DNA of 64,000 nucleotides from NCBI GenBank assembly GCA_007896885.1, contig VOIU01000005.1, positions 62,001 to 126,000 on the forward strand. Reading direction: 5' to 3'. The position numbers were made by a program, and so were the translations under genes. The notes under the pieces were generated by a model, which was not told where the DNA came from, did no database searches, and saw nothing but the letters and a program-made list of their open reading frames with translations. This document shows positions 1 to 10,400 of the stretch, in pieces. Position 1 is the stretch's first letter, and every line of letters begins with the position of its first letter. This DNA comes from Bacteroidaceae bacterium HV4-6-C5C (lineage in GTDB: Bacteria; Bacteroidota; Bacteroidia; Bacteroidales; Bacteroidaceae).

Positions 1-1334
1 AGCTTGATTTTCCGGTAATTTATGGTTCGGCTAAAAACGGCTGGATGAGCACCGATTGGCAACAGCCTACAGATAGTATAATTCCATTGTTGGATTGCAT
101 TGTAGAGAATATTCCTGCTCCTCAACAACTTGATGGAACACCTCAGATGTTGGTTACTTCTTTGGATTACTCTTCATATACCGGTCGTATTGCTGTAGGA
201 CGTGTACATCGTGGTACTTTGAAAGAAGGCATGAATGTATCGTTGGTCAAACGTAATGGTGATGTAACTAAGAGCAAGATAAAAGAACTTCATACTTTTG
301 AAGGATTGGGAAGAGCGAAAGCGCAGGAGGTTTCTTCAGGCGATATTTGCGCATTGGTTGGAATTGATGGTTTTGAAATTGGCGATACTGTTTGTGATTA
401 TGAAAATCCGGAAGCTTTGCCACCGATTGCTATTGATGAGCCTACCATGAGTATGTTGTTTGCCATTAATGATTCACCTTTCTTTGGTCGTGACGGTAAA
501 TTTGTGACATCACGTCATATTCATGATCGATTAATGAAAGAATTGGATAAAAACTTGGCACTTAGGGTTCGCAAGAGTGAGGAGGATGGTAAATGGATTG
601 TTTCCGGTCGTGGTGTACTTCATCTTTCGGTTTTAATAGAGACAATGCGTCGTGAGGGTTATGAACTGCAAGTAGGACAGCCTCAGGTTATCTTTAAAGA
701 AATTAATGGTGTAAAGTGCGAGCCTATTGAAGAGCTGACGGTTAATGTGCCGGAAGACTATGCCAGCAAGATCATTGATATGGTGACAAAGCGTAAAGGT
801 GAGATGACCAAGATGGAAACTGCCGGTGAACGTGTCAATGTTGAGTTTGATATGCCTTCACGCGGTATTATCGGTTTGCGTACCAATGTGTTGACAGCAT
901 CTGCCGGTGAGGCGATTATGGCACATCGTTATAAAGAATACCAGCCTTATAAAGGAGAGATTGAGCGTCGCACCAATGGCTCTATGATTGCTATGGAAAC
1001 GGGAACTTCCTTTGCTTATGCTATTGACAAGCTGCAAGATAGAGGTCGCTTCTTTATCTTCCCACAGGATGATGTATATGCAGGACAAGTTGTAGGTGAG
1101 CATTCACACGATAATGATTTGGTGATTAATGTTACTAAATCGAAGAAGCTGACAAATATGCGTGCTTCTGGATCGGATGATAAGGTTCGCTTGATTCCTC
1201 CCGTTCAGTTCTCTTTGGAAGAAGCTTTGGAATATATTAAAGAAGATGAATACGTTGAGGTTACTCCCAAGGCAATGCGTATGCGTAAGGTAATTCTAGA
1301 TGAGAACGAGCGTAAACGTGCGAATAAACAATAA
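1..1334 (+). CDS. typA: Translational GTPase TypA/BipA, 3' part
   Basis: This is the C-terminal part of the ribosome-associated GTPase TypA (BipA), an EF-G-like factor linked to ribosome assembly and stress. The reading frame is already open at base 3 and continues into an internal Met at 45, so the gene starts upstream of the window and the GTPase G-domain is mostly missing. What remains (about 443 residues) covers the beta-barrel domain II (YTGRIAVGRVHRGTL), the EF-G-like domains III and V (GRGVLHLSVLIETMRREG, PSRGIIGLRTN) and the TypA-specific C-terminal domain (KLTNMRASGSDD). A strong hairpin terminator follows 50 bp later. Identity is secure; only the N-terminus is unseen. Confidence 0.95.
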   Translation, partial: LDFPVIYGSAKNGWMSTDWQQPTDSIIPLLDCIVENIPAPQQLDGTPQMLVTSLDYSSYTGRIAVGRVHRGTLKEGMNVSLVKRNGDVTKSKIKELHTFEGLGRAKAQEVSSGDICALVGIDGFEIGDTVCDYENPEALPPIAIDEPTMSMLFAINDSPFFGRDGKFVTSRHIHDRLMKELDKNLALRVRKSEEDGKWIVSGRGVLHLSVLIETMRREGYELQVGQPQVIFKEINGVKCEPIEELTVNVPEDYASKIIDMVTKRKGEMTKMETAGERVNVEFDMPSRGIIGLRTNVLTASAGEAIMAHRYKEYQPYKGEIERRTNGSMIAMETGTSFAYAIDKLQDRGRFFIFPQDDVYAGQVVGEHSHDNDLVINVTKSKKLTNMRASGSDDKVRLIPPVQFSLEEALEYIKEDEYVEVTPKAMRMRKVILDENERKRANKQ

Positions 1335-1384
1335 TGCTTTTCTTTAATTTCATTTGAAATTAAGGAAGCTTTAAAATATCATTA

Positions 1385-1428
1385 AAGAATAGCCCTCGTT
1401 GCTGCATTGTAACGAGGGCTATTCTTTT
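1385..1428 (+). terminator. Intrinsic terminator of typA
   Basis: A perfect 16-bp inverted repeat (1385-1400 and 1411-1426) with a 10-nt loop is followed by a short T stretch. It sits 50 bp after the typA stop codon. Confidence 0.85.
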
Positions 1429-1506
1429 CGTATATCTTCTCTGTTTCTAGATATTGGCAAGATATCTCTCTTTCTGCTTCTAAATAAAATTTGTAGGAAT
1501 ATGTGC

Positions 1507-1543
1507 ATAAAAAAAGGTGATCTATAAAGACCACCTTTTTTAT
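1507..1543 (-). terminator. Intrinsic terminator of pckA
   Basis: A GGTG...CACC hairpin is flanked by an A tract on one side and a T tract on the other, so it can work in both directions. It lies 17 bp past the pckA stop codon on the minus strand. Confidence 0.75.
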
Positions 1544-1559
1544 ATATAATCTAAAAAGA

Positions 1560-3167
1560 TTAGAGTTTAGGACCGGCAACAACCAATGCTTTACCAGCTT
1601 CTTTACCTTCGAACTTAGCAAAGTTCTTGATGAAGCGTGCAGCCAAATCTTTTGCTTTTTCTTCCCATTTGCAAGCGCATTCGTAAGTATCGCGAGGGTC
1701 AAGGATCTTAGGATCTACACCTGGCAATTCTGTAGGAACTACGAAATCGAAGAAAGGAATAACCTTTGTAGGAGCCTTGTCGATAGAACCGTCAAGGATA
1801 GCGTCAATGATACCACGAGTATCTTTGATAGAGATACGTTTGCCGCTACCATTCCAACCTGTGTTAACCAAGTATGCTTTAGCACCTGATTTTTCCATCT
1901 TCTTAACCAATTCTTCTCCGTATTTAGTTGGGTGTAAGCTCAAAAAAGCAGCACCGAAACAAGCAGAGAATGTAGGAGTTGGTTCAGTGATACCACGTTC
2001 TGTTCCTGCTAATTTTGCAGTGAAACCAGATAAGAAGTAGTACTGAGTTTGTTGTGGATTCAAAATAGAAACCGGAGGCAATACACCGAATGCGTCAGCA
2101 GACAAGAAAATAACTTGTTTTGCAACAGGGCCTTTAGATACAGGCTTAACGATGTTTTCAATGTGATAAATAGGATAAGAAACACGAGTGTTTTCTGTTA
2201 CGCTCTTATCAGTGAAATCTATCTTACCGTTTGCATCTACAGTAACGTTTTCTAAAAGAGCGTCACGTTTGATAGCATTGAAGATGTCCGGTTCGCTTTC
2301 TTTGTCAAGGTTGATAACCTTAGCATAGCAACCACCTTCGAAGTTGAATACGCCTTCGTCATCCCATCCGTGTTCGTCATCACCGATCAATAAACGTTTC
2401 GGGTCTGTAGACAATGTAGTCTTACCTGTACCTGACAAACCGAAGAAGATAGCTGTGCTCTTGCCTTCTTTGTCTGTGTTGGCAGAACAGTGCATAGAAG
2501 CCATACCTTTCAAAGGCAATAAGTAGTTCATGTAAGAGAACATACCTTTCTTCATTTCACCACCATACCAAGTATTCAAAATAACTTGAATCTTTTCAGT
2601 CAAGTTGAATACAACAGCAGTTTCAGAGTTCAAGCCAAGTTCTTTATAGTTCTCAACTTTAGCTTTAGAAGCGTTCATGATTACGAAATCAGGTTCACCG
2701 AAGCTAGCTAATTCCTCAGCTGTAGGACGGATAAACATGTTTGTAACAAAGTGTGCTTGCCATGCAACTTCCATGATAAAACGAAGTTTCAGGCGAGTGC
2801 TAGGATTGGCACCACAGAATGCATCAACAACATACAATCTTTTATTAGAAAGTTCTTTAGTTGCTAAGTCTTTAACTACGCTCCAACATTTTGCATCAAC
2901 AGGTTTGTTATCGTTTTTGTATTCTTCAGAAGTCCACCATACTGTATCTTTGCTGGTTTCATCCATAACAAAGAACTTATCTTTAGGTGAACGGCCTGTG
3001 TATACACCAGTCATTACATTTACAGCACCTAATTCTGTTACCTGACCTTTTTCGTAACCTACCAAACCCGGTTTGGTCTCTTCTGCAAAAAGTACGTCGT
3101 AAGACGGATTGTGTAAAATTTCAGTTACACCCGTAATACCATACTTGCTTAAATCTAAATTTGCCAT
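1560..3167 (-). CDS. pckA: Phosphoenolpyruvate carboxykinase (ATP)
   Basis: ATP-dependent PEP carboxykinase interconverts oxaloacetate and PEP plus CO2. In anaerobic Bacteroides it probably works towards oxaloacetate, feeding the succinate/propionate branch and conserving ATP. The 535-residue length is normal. Visible motifs are the P-loop [16 protein letters not shown], the metal/nucleotide segment GDDEHGWDD, the substrate-binding [15 protein letters not shown] near the N-terminus and the late adenine-binding segment [13 protein letters not shown]. It is a single-gene unit with its own terminator. A -7 box lies at 3301-3308 and a 16-bp perfect palindrome at 3263-3278 inside the predicted leader, suggesting regulated expression. 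Confidence 0.97.
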   Translation of the reverse strand: MANLDLSKYGITGVTEILHNPSYDVLFAEETKPGLVGYEKGQVTELGAVNVMTGVYTGRSPKDKFFVMDETSKDTVWWTSEEYKNDNKPVDAKCWSVVKDLATKELSNKRLYVVDAFCGANPSTRLKLRFIMEVAWQAHFVTNMFIRPTAEELASFGEPDFVIMNASKAKVENYKELGLNSETAVVFNLTEKIQVILNTWYGGEMKKGMFSYMNYLLPLKGMASMHCSANTDKEGKSTAIFFGLSGTGKTTLSTDPKRLLIGDDEHGWDDEGVFNFEGGCYAKVINLDKESEPDIFNAIKRDALLENVTVDANGKIDFTDKSVTENTRVSYPIYHIENIVKPVSKGPVAKQVIFLSADAFGVLPPVSILNPQQTQYYFLSGFTAKLAGTERGITEPTPTFSACFGAAFLSLHPTKYGEELVKKMEKSGAKAYLVNTGWNGSGKRISIKDTRGIIDAILDGSIDKAPTKVIPFFDFVVPTELPGVDPKILDPRDTYECACKWEEKAKDLAARFIKNFAKFEGKEAGKALVVAGPKL

Positions 3168-3252
3168 TTCTCTTAATGATTTAAAAATTGGTTTATAAAG
3201 TCTCTATGATTCTCTTTTTACCTATTAATCAAAATAGTTATGAAGGGCGATG

Positions 3253-3289
3253 CAAGGATTTTCTGTTCTATAGAACAGATTATTCCTTG
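3253..3289 (-). promoter_or_regulatory. Palindromic dyad in the pckA leader
   Basis: A perfect 16-bp palindrome (CTGTTCTATAGAACAG, 3263-3278) lies inside a wider dyad whose outer arms are CAAGGA (3253-3258) and TCCTTG (3284-3289). It is downstream of the predicted pckA -7 box and about 90 bp before the start codon. It could be an operator or an mRNA hairpin. Confidence 0.5.
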
Positions 3290-3300
3290 TTTTTCGCGTA

Positions 3301-3308
3301 CAAAAGTA
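3301..3308 (-). promoter_or_regulatory. pckA -7 promoter box
   Basis: On the minus strand this reads TACTTTTG, matching the Bacteroides TAnnTTTG -7 consensus. It lies about 135 bp before the pckA start. Confidence 0.6.
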
Positions 3309-3424
3309 ATACTTTCTTTGAAAACAAATGCTTAATTAGAGAAATTTTTCTTTAATGGAGATTCTTTTATAACTAGATAACAATATCTGTAATCTGAATG
3401 TTGCAGGTTGGCTGGAAAATAGTT

Positions 3425-3432
3425 TATCTTTG
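3425..3432 (+). promoter_or_regulatory. upp -7 promoter box
   Basis: TATCTTTG matches the Bacteroides -7 consensus; a TTG at 3401-3403 lies 21 bp upstream. The box falls inside the longest possible reading frame, so the upp start is placed downstream at 3455. Confidence 0.7.
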
Positions 3433-3454
3433 CAGGCAAAAAGAAAATAGCGCT

Positions 3455-4108
3455 ATGAAGATTATTAATTTTGCAGAATCTAATTCTGTTCTAAATCAAT
3501 ATGTTGCTGAAATCCGCAATGTTGAAATACAGAAAGATAGACTTCGCTTTCGTAGAAACATTGAACGTATTGGAGAAGTGATGGCTTATGAGCTAAGCAA
3601 AAATCTTGTTTATTCTCCGAAAAATATTCAGACTCCATTGGGGATTGCTTCTATTCAAACTCCTGACAATCCTTTAGTTATCAGTACTATTTTGCGTGCA
3701 GGACTTCCTTTTCACCAAGGTTTTTTAAACTATTTTGATTATGCGGAAAATGCATTTGTTTCAGCTTATCGTAAATATAAAGATACTTTGAAGTTCGATA
3801 TTCATATTGAATATATTGCTTCTCCGCGCATAGATGATAAAACATTGATTATTACGGATCCGATGCTAGCTACAGGCGGCAGTATGGAACTTAGTTATCA
3901 AGCTATGCTGACCAAAGGTCATCCGGCAGAGATACATGTAGCTTCGATTATCGCCAGTAGACAAGCGGTTGAACATATAGCAAATGTTTTCCCAGAGGAT
4001 AAAACAACTGTATGGTGTGCTGCTATTGATCCGGAAATAAATGAGCACTCTTATATTGTTCCCGGATTAGGCGATGCAGGTGACCTGTCTTTTGGAGAGA
4101 AAGAATAA
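3455..4108 (+). CDS. upp: Uracil phosphoribosyltransferase
   Basis: Upp salvages uracil by joining it to PRPP to give UMP. The 217-residue protein has the PRPP-binding loop LIITDPMLATGGSM (about residues 131-144), the STILRAGLPFHQG segment that is typical near the active site, and a C-terminal IVPGLGDAGDLSFG uracil-binding motif. The frame is open back to 3398, but that extension crosses the promoter box at 3425-3432. ATG at 3455 is therefore chosen; the upstream residues have no family counterpart. It is monocistronic, ending in a hairpin shared with korB coming from the other side. Confidence 0.93.
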   Translation: MKIINFAESNSVLNQYVAEIRNVEIQKDRLRFRRNIERIGEVMAYELSKNLVYSPKNIQTPLGIASIQTPDNPLVISTILRAGLPFHQGFLNYFDYAENAFVSAYRKYKDTLKFDIHIEYIASPRIDDKTLIITDPMLATGGSMELSYQAMLTKGHPAEIHVASIIASRQAVEHIANVFPEDKTTVWCAAIDPEINEHSYIVPGLGDAGDLSFGEKE

Positions 4109-4138
4109 CCTTTCTGATAGAATTTGACTGGACATTAT

Positions 4139-4178
4139 AAAAAAGATGCTACCTTTAATTAAAGGCAGCATCTTTTTT
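4139..4178. terminator. Bidirectional terminator between upp and korB
   Basis: A 17-bp near-perfect stem (AAAAGATGCT...AGCATCTTTT type) carries A and T tracts on both flanks, serving convergent upp (+) and korAB (-). Confidence 0.85.
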
Positions 4179-4198
4179 GTTGTTATAGGTTGAATGAC

Positions 4199-5203
4199 TT
4201 ACTCTACTACCCAGGTATCATTGGTCATTAAGAGCTCTTGGAAATTGTGGTATTTCTTTATAGCAGAAACTTCTTCTAACTGTTCTGCAACAGCCTTTTC
4301 ATAGGTAGGTGCTTCTACGTCACGTATGACACCTAGAGCGATAGGGAAGTCCGGACCATCCATTAAAGCTAATTTTAATTGGAGGGTATTGTCTATTGAA
4401 TGTGCGTCGTGAACAAGAATATCTTTTTCGGTAATACCATTCTCACCAAGTTTGACTACTTTTAAACCAAAGCCTTCTTGCATCAGCCCGAATTCATTGT
4501 TTTCACCAAATAACATCGGCTTTCCTTGTTCAAGGTATATTGCATTCTTGCTGCGGCTTTCTTTATTATATACTGCACTATGTGTTTTATCATTAAAGAT
4601 AACGCAGTCTTGAAGTATCTCGCACACAGTGGTACCTTTATGCTTAGATGCGGCTCTCACAACATCAAGTATTCCGGTGCTGTCTGTTGCAACAGCACGG
4701 GCAAAGAAATGTCCTCTTGCCCCAAAACAAAGTTCCGCCGGGTGAAAGGGATCTTCTACTGTTCCGTACGGAGACGACTTGCTCACAAATCCACGTGGAG
4801 ATGTCGGAGAATATTGCCCCTTGGTTAAACCGTAGATGCGATTATTTAGAAGGATTATGTTAATGTCCACATTACGGCGGATGGCATGGATAAAGTGGTT
4901 CCCACCAATTGCCAGACCATCTCCGTCGCCGGAGATCTGCCAAATGGATAGATTGGGGTTCGCTACTTTACAACCTGTTGCAATAGCGGCTGCCCGCCCG
5001 TGTATAGTTTGCATTGCATAGGTATTCATGTAATAAGGTAAACGGCTTGAACATCCGATTCCCGAGATTACAGCAGTATCCCATGGTGATACGCCTATTT
5101 CTGCCAATGCTTTGTGTAGTGAAGCCAAGAAGAAATGGTCACCACAACCGGGACACCATCTTGGTTGCCCTTTTTTGAAATCTTTTGCTGTATATTCGCT
5201 CAT
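4199..5203 (-). CDS. korB: 2-oxoacid:ferredoxin oxidoreductase, beta subunit
   Basis: This is the thiamine-diphosphate subunit of a 2-oxoglutarate-type ferredoxin oxidoreductase, which oxidatively decarboxylates a 2-oxoacid to acyl-CoA while reducing ferredoxin. The 334-residue protein shows CPGCGDH (Cys17, Cys20) and a further Cys51 that can bind an Fe-S cluster. The TPP/Mg site is SGDGDGLAIGGNH followed by LLNNRIYGLTKGQ (about residues 91-130). It lies 22 bp downstream of the alpha/gamma subunit gene and is surely co-transcribed. The 2-oxoglutarate preference comes from the family assignment; branched-chain 2-oxoacids remain possible substrates. Confidence 0.9.
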   Translation of the reverse strand: MSEYTAKDFKKGQPRWCPGCGDHFFLASLHKALAEIGVSPWDTAVISGIGCSSRLPYYMNTYAMQTIHGRAAAIATGCKVANPNLSIWQISGDGDGLAIGGNHFIHAIRRNVDINIILLNNRIYGLTKGQYSPTSPRGFVSKSSPYGTVEDPFHPAELCFGARGHFFARAVATDSTGILDVVRAASKHKGTTVCEILQDCVIFNDKTHSAVYNKESRSKNAIYLEQGKPMLFGENNEFGLMQEGFGLKVVKLGENGITEKDILVHDAHSIDNTLQLKLALMDGPDFPIALGVIRDVEAPTYEKAVAEQLEEVSAIKKYHNFQELLMTNDTWVVE

Positions 5204-5225
5204 TGCTTTCTTTTTTAAAGGGTTA

Positions 5226-7073
5226 TTATTTGTTTAGTATTTCAGTGAAAGCTGTGACAAGTTCACTGACAAGGAATGGTTGCCCCTTGACCTCATTATA
5301 TTGGTATGGAACAAAATTATCGATTTTCATGCGCAGATATCCTGCGAATTGTCCAAAGTTCTGTTCAGCTACGACAACCTTTTTATATTGCTTCAATACC
5401 TCCATTGTATTTTTAGGTAATGGGTTGATATATGAGAAGTGTGCTAATGCGACTTTCTTTCCACTTTTATTTAGTTCTTCCATAGCGGAGTAAAGATGTC
5501 CATAAGTGCCGCCGAAGCCTACAATTAGAAGATCCGCATCTTCTTTATTACCTTCTACAACGACATCGGGCACCTGTATCTTCGCAATTTTTTCAGCGCG
5601 TAAATGGCACATTAAATTGTGGTTTTCAGGATCAGTAGAGATTGCTCCGGTTGTGCAGTCTTTTTCTAATCCGCCTAATATATGGCTATATCCTTCTTGC
5701 CCCGGTATTGCCCAATATCTTACTTGATTTTCAGGATTGCGCTTGTAAGGTGAATAGTTGTCTTTCATCTCGGGAGTGACATACTGCGGCTTAATGTCCG
5801 GGTAGCTCTCTAAATTAGGGAGTTTCCATGCTCCTGACCCGTTGGCAACAAATCCGTCTGTTAATAGAATTACCGGAGTCATGTGCTCAAGTGCTATTTT
5901 ACATGCTGCATAGGCGGAGTCAAAGCAATTGGTTGGAGAAGTTGCTGCAATTACAGGCATTGGACTTTCTCCATTTCTTCCGAATAATGCTTGAAGTAAG
6001 TCTGTTTGTTCTGATTTGGTTGGTAATCCTGTAGAAGGGCCTCCGCGTTGTACATCCAGCACAACAAGAGGTAGCTCTGTAATTACTGCCAAATTCATCG
6101 CTTCCGATTTGAGGCATAAACCTGGTCCGGAAGTAGAAGTTACGGCTAATGCTCCTGCGAAAGAAGCTCCGATTGAAGTGGCACAGCCGGATATCTCATC
6201 TTCACATTGAACTGTGGTAACTCCGAGTGACTTATGCTTGGATAATTCATGAAGAACATCGGTTGCAGGTGTAATAGGGTACGAACCTAAAAACAGACGT
6301 AGTCCGGCCTTTTCTGCTGCGGCAATAAATCCATAGGCAGTCGCCTTATTGCCTGTAATATCCATGTAAACTCCGGGAACTTTTGACTTACTTTCTATTT
6401 TATAAGTGTGGGCTACAGATGCATGCGTGTTGTGACCATAATCATATCCGGCATGAATTACCTTGATGTTTGCTTCGGCAATCTCGGGCTTTTTGCCAAA
6501 TTTTTCTTTTATGAAATCTTCGGCTATCTTTATATCACGATTGAATAACCAGCAAACTAGGCCAACGGCAAACATATTACGGCATTTCAGCATAGATTTA
6601 TTATCCATGCCTGTATCGACTAAACAGTCCTTAACCATTTGTGAAATAGGTGCGGCTATTACATCTTGTTTAATTCCCATTTCTTCAATGGGATTATCGG
6701 TCATAAAGGCTGCTTTTTGTAGATCGGAAGATTGAAAACAGTCAGTATCTATAATAATACATGCAGTTGATTTTGCATATTTATACTGAGTCCTTAATGC
6801 AGCTGCATTCATTGCGACTAATACATCGCATTTATCGCCCGGTGTAAAAACTTTATTTGCTCCGATGTGTACTTGAAAACCGGATACACCTGTAAGAGAA
6901 CCTTGTGGAGCACGAATATCCGCAGGAAAATCGGGAAATGTACTGATGTCATTACCTACCGTAGCCGATACTGTTGAAAAGATGTTGCCAGCAAGCTGCA
7001 TTCCATCTCCGGAGTCTCCGGAAAAGCGAACCACTACCTGCTCCAATTCTTTGACCGTCATGTCGTTTGCCAT
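5226..7073 (-). CDS. korA: 2-oxoacid:ferredoxin oxidoreductase, fused gamma-alpha subunit
   Basis: This 615-residue protein fuses the gamma domain (residues about 1-190, starting VVRFSGDSGDGMQLAG) to the pyrimidine-binding alpha domain (LGSYPITPATDVLHELSKH, then QCEDEISGCATSIGASFAGALAVTSTSGPG) and the CoA-side C-terminal domain. With the beta subunit it makes acyl-CoA from 2-oxoacids in the cytoplasm and delivers electrons to ferredoxin. No ferredoxin-like delta subunit gene is next to it, so electrons must leave through a protein encoded elsewhere. A -7 box (CAAAGTTA on the plus strand, 7134-7141) lies 60 bp upstream. Confidence 0.92.
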   Translation of the reverse strand: MANDMTVKELEQVVVRFSGDSGDGMQLAGNIFSTVSATVGNDISTFPDFPADIRAPQGSLTGVSGFQVHIGANKVFTPGDKCDVLVAMNAAALRTQYKYAKSTACIIIDTDCFQSSDLQKAAFMTDNPIEEMGIKQDVIAAPISQMVKDCLVDTGMDNKSMLKCRNMFAVGLVCWLFNRDIKIAEDFIKEKFGKKPEIAEANIKVIHAGYDYGHNTHASVAHTYKIESKSKVPGVYMDITGNKATAYGFIAAAEKAGLRLFLGSYPITPATDVLHELSKHKSLGVTTVQCEDEISGCATSIGASFAGALAVTSTSGPGLCLKSEAMNLAVITELPLVVLDVQRGGPSTGLPTKSEQTDLLQALFGRNGESPMPVIAATSPTNCFDSAYAACKIALEHMTPVILLTDGFVANGSGAWKLPNLESYPDIKPQYVTPEMKDNYSPYKRNPENQVRYWAIPGQEGYSHILGGLEKDCTTGAISTDPENHNLMCHLRAEKIAKIQVPDVVVEGNKEDADLLIVGFGGTYGHLYSAMEELNKSGKKVALAHFSYINPLPKNTMEVLKQYKKVVVAEQNFGQFAGYLRMKIDNFVPYQYNEVKGQPFLVSELVTAFTEILNK

Positions 7074-7133
7074 AATTTAGTATGATTAAATTCGGGATTA
7101 TTACGCGTTTAGAGTGTTCGTTGGCAAATTTCG

Positions 7134-7141
7134 CAAAGTTA
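7134..7141 (-). promoter_or_regulatory. korA -7 promoter box
   Basis: It reads TAACTTTG on the minus strand, matching TAnnTTTG, 60 bp before korA. Confidence 0.55.
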
Positions 7142-7186
7142 ATCGGATTAGCAAAGCTTTTTTTTCGGAAAATGAGGATAATACAT

Positions 7187-7194
7187 TATCTTTG
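7187..7194 (+). promoter_or_regulatory. tRNA-Arg -7 promoter box
   Basis: TATCTTTG lies 18 bp before the mature tRNA 5' end. Confidence 0.65.
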
Positions 7195-7212
7195 CACCCT
7201 CTATTTGAGGAT

Positions 7213-7284
7213 GGCCTTGTAGTTCAACGGATAGAATAGAAGTTTCCTAAACTTTAGATAGGGGTTCGATTCCCCTCGAGGCTA
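7213..7284 (+). tRNA. tRNA-Arg (anticodon CCT)
   Basis: The 72-nt sequence folds as a cloverleaf: acceptor GGCCTTG/CGAGGCT (with a G-T first pair), D stem GTTC/GAAT, anticodon stem GAAGT/ACTTT with loop TTCCTAA, and T arm AGGGG-TTCGATT-CCCCT. The anticodon CCT decodes AGG. The 3' CCA is not encoded. Confidence 0.93.
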
Positions 7285-7382
7285 CTTCCAACCCCTCATA
7301 CTCTTCCTTACAATTTTTATAACAATAACTTTGTTGCAGATATTAGCTATCCTGCTCGAATTTATATGCTTGTATTAAATAC

Positions 7383-7421
7383 AAAAAAGGAGACTTTCTC
7401 TTTCAAGAAAATCTCCTTTTT
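7383..7421 (-). terminator. Terminator downstream of secDF
   Basis: AAAAAGGAGA and TCTCCTTTTT arms (7384-7393, 7412-7421) form a hairpin 17 bp past the secDF stop. The A and T tracts allow use by the tRNA-Arg transcript as well. Confidence 0.75.
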
Positions 7422-7437
7422 ATTATTTATAGCAATG

Positions 7438-10400
7438 TTATGCTTCTGCTTCTACTGTGACAGGAGCTGCTGCTGTTTTGCTCTTTTTATGTGGCTCGTG
7501 CTTCAAGGTTATGAATGCAACTGGAGCTGCAACGAACAATGAAGATAATGTACCGATAACCACACCAAGAATCATTGCAAATGTGAAGCTTCTGATTGAT
7601 TCACCTCCTAGGATAAATATACATAGCAATACGATTAATGTACATAGAGATGTATTGATCGTACGAGCTAATGTCGTATTTAGAGAATCGTCAAATAGCT
7701 GCATCTTATTCCTATTAGGATATAATCGAAGGAATTCTCGTACACGGTCGAAGATTACCACCTTGTCATTAACGGAGTATCCTATAGCGGTAAGCACGGC
7801 TCCGATAAATGTCTGGTCAATTTCCATTGAGAATGGTACAACCCCCCATAAGAGTGAATATGCCCCCAATATCATTATTGTATCACTCACAAGCGCGACG
7901 ACTGTTCCAACACTATACGCTATATTCCTTGAGCGTAGTAAGATATACAATCCAATTGCTATTACGGCAAATATCACCGACCATGTTGCCGAGACTTTAA
8001 TGTCATCAGCCACACTAGGCCCTACCTTCTGCGAACTAATGATATTTCCGCCTTTATGGTTTTCACGATCGATAAATGACTGCAAAGTCGCATCTTTTGA
8101 AAGTAGTGGCTTTAATGTTTCAAACAAGAATTCCTCAATTTCATAATCAACATTGCTTGTATTCTCGTGAATGCGATAGTTTGTACTGATACGTAAAGTC
8201 TTGTGATCGGTTCCAATGGCAATAACACTAACATTGGCATCGCCGAATTTCTGTGAGATAATATCTCTCACTTCTTCCGGTTCGACAGGCTTTTCAAATT
8301 GTATTTTATAATTTCGTCCACCGGTGAAGTCAATACTCTGACTTAATCCGCGAACAAACAATGATGCAATACATGCTACAACTATTACTCCTGTTATTGA
8401 CAACCATTTCTTATTACCTTCCATGAACTTGAAGTTCACGTTTGCTAATAAGTTTTTAGCTAGTTTGGAAGTGAAAGTTAAGTTTAGAAGCTTGTCTTTG
8501 CTCATATAGTGATCGTAGAAAAGACGAGTCATAAACACAGAAGTAAAGAAAGACATTAAAATACCTACAACCAATGTCGTTGCAAAACCTCTGATCGGAC
8601 CGGTACCGAAATTAAATAAGATCAAACCGGTAATGATTGATGCAAAGTGGGAGTCGAAGATTGCAGGGAACGCATGTTTATAACCGTCGGAGAGTGCCTG
8701 ACGAGTACCCTTTCCTGCAACAGTTTCTTCTTTAGCTCGTTCATAGATCAATACGTTGGCATCCACCGCTATACCTAGAGATAACACCATACCCGCAATT
8801 CCTGACATCGTTAAAGCCGCTTGGAAGGACGATAAAATTCCGAGGGTGAAGAAGAAGTTCAATATTAATGCACCGTTGGCAACCATACCACAAGTGAATC
8901 CATATACTACACACATGAAAGTCATTAGCATTACTAATGCTACAACAAACGAGAAGATACCGGCATTGATAGATGCCTGACCAAGAGAAGGTCCTACAAT
9001 ATCTTCCTGAACGATACGTGCAGGAGCTGGCATTTTTCCTGATTTCAATACATTAGCTAAGTCTTTTGCTTGTTCAGGAGTGAAATGACCGCTAATTTGT
9101 GAATTACCACCGGTAATTTCACCGTTTACATTCGGAGCGGAATATACATATCCATCCAATACGATAGCAATGCTCTTGCCTATGTTCTGCTTAGTCAACT
9201 GGGCCCAGCGACGAGCACCATCGGCATTCATAGACATACTTACGTCCGGTTTATTATATTGGTCGAAACCATCTTTTGCATCAGTAATAACGTCACCTTC
9301 AAGAGGAGCACGTCCATTACGCTCTGTTGCTCTAATGGCATAAAGTTCGAATGTTTGTCCTTTGGGATCCCCTTCAAATGCAGAAACGCCCCATTTTAGA
9401 CGTAAGTCTTTAGGTAGAACGTCTTGTATTTCTTTCATCGAAAGATATCTGTTTATTGCAGCTGTGTCTCTGTGGTTGGCATATCCAACAACTGGGCTTT
9501 GACCATTAGGAGATAGCTGCATTACAGAAAGCAAAGGATGATCCTTTTTCTGTACTTCAGTACTTGCAGTTTGCTGCTTCTTCTCGCCTTTCAATAAGGC
9601 TGCAATGCTATCGGTAGTCGTTGATTGGGCAACAGCCTTTTTAGCAACGCTGTCAACAGCTGTACTATCGGATGTTGTAACTCCTGCCAAGACATTCTTT
9701 AACCTGGAGTCAGCTGATTGCAGGAACGGTACAATGTCTTTTGCTGTATATGTTTCCCAAAATTCAAGATTTGCAGATCCTTGCAACAATTTTCTTACAC
9801 GTTCAGGCTCTTTAATACCAGGTAACTCAACCATGATACGTCCCATCTTGTCCTGAAGACTTTGGATGTTGGGCTGTACTACACCGAAACGGTCAATACG
9901 TGTGCGCAATACATTATACGAATTGTCTACAGCGGATTTTACTTCTTCGCGTAACACTTTTTCAACTTCAGAGTCAGATGACTTCTGGTTTACTTTATCT
10001 TTCAATTGCTGCGTTGCGAAAATCTCAGCAAGGTGATTACCCGGAGCAAGTTTGCGATATTCCCTTATGAACAGGGTTATGACATCTTCTTGACTGGTAA
10101 CAGCCTGTTTTGAAGCGACTTCAAGTGCTTTGTTGAATGCTACGTCTTGGCTATTACCGGATAATGCTTTGATAACATCCGGAACAGAAACCTCGAGAAT
10201 AACGTTCATACCGCCTTTCAGATCCAGACCAAGGCTAATCTCCATTTCGCGACAGCTTTTCAGCGTATAGTTCCACAGCCAGACTTTCTCATTCGACATG
10301 GAGTCCAGATATTCCTGCTCTAGCTTTGAGTCTCCTTTTGCATAATCTTTCGCCTTATTCATGTAATGGCGGGTCACAAAAGAAAATGAAAGATAGAACA

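Noticed and set aside
1382..1702. 106-codon minus-strand frame across two terminators
   Set aside because: It runs through the typA and pckA terminator hairpins and into pckA in another frame.
2677..3045. 122-codon plus-strand open frame
   Set aside because: Antisense to pckA, whose protein is fully conserved in its own frame.
7457..8146. 229-codon plus-strand open frame
   Set aside because: It lies wholly antisense to secDF, is a compositional shadow of a conserved membrane protein, and has no promoter or domain.
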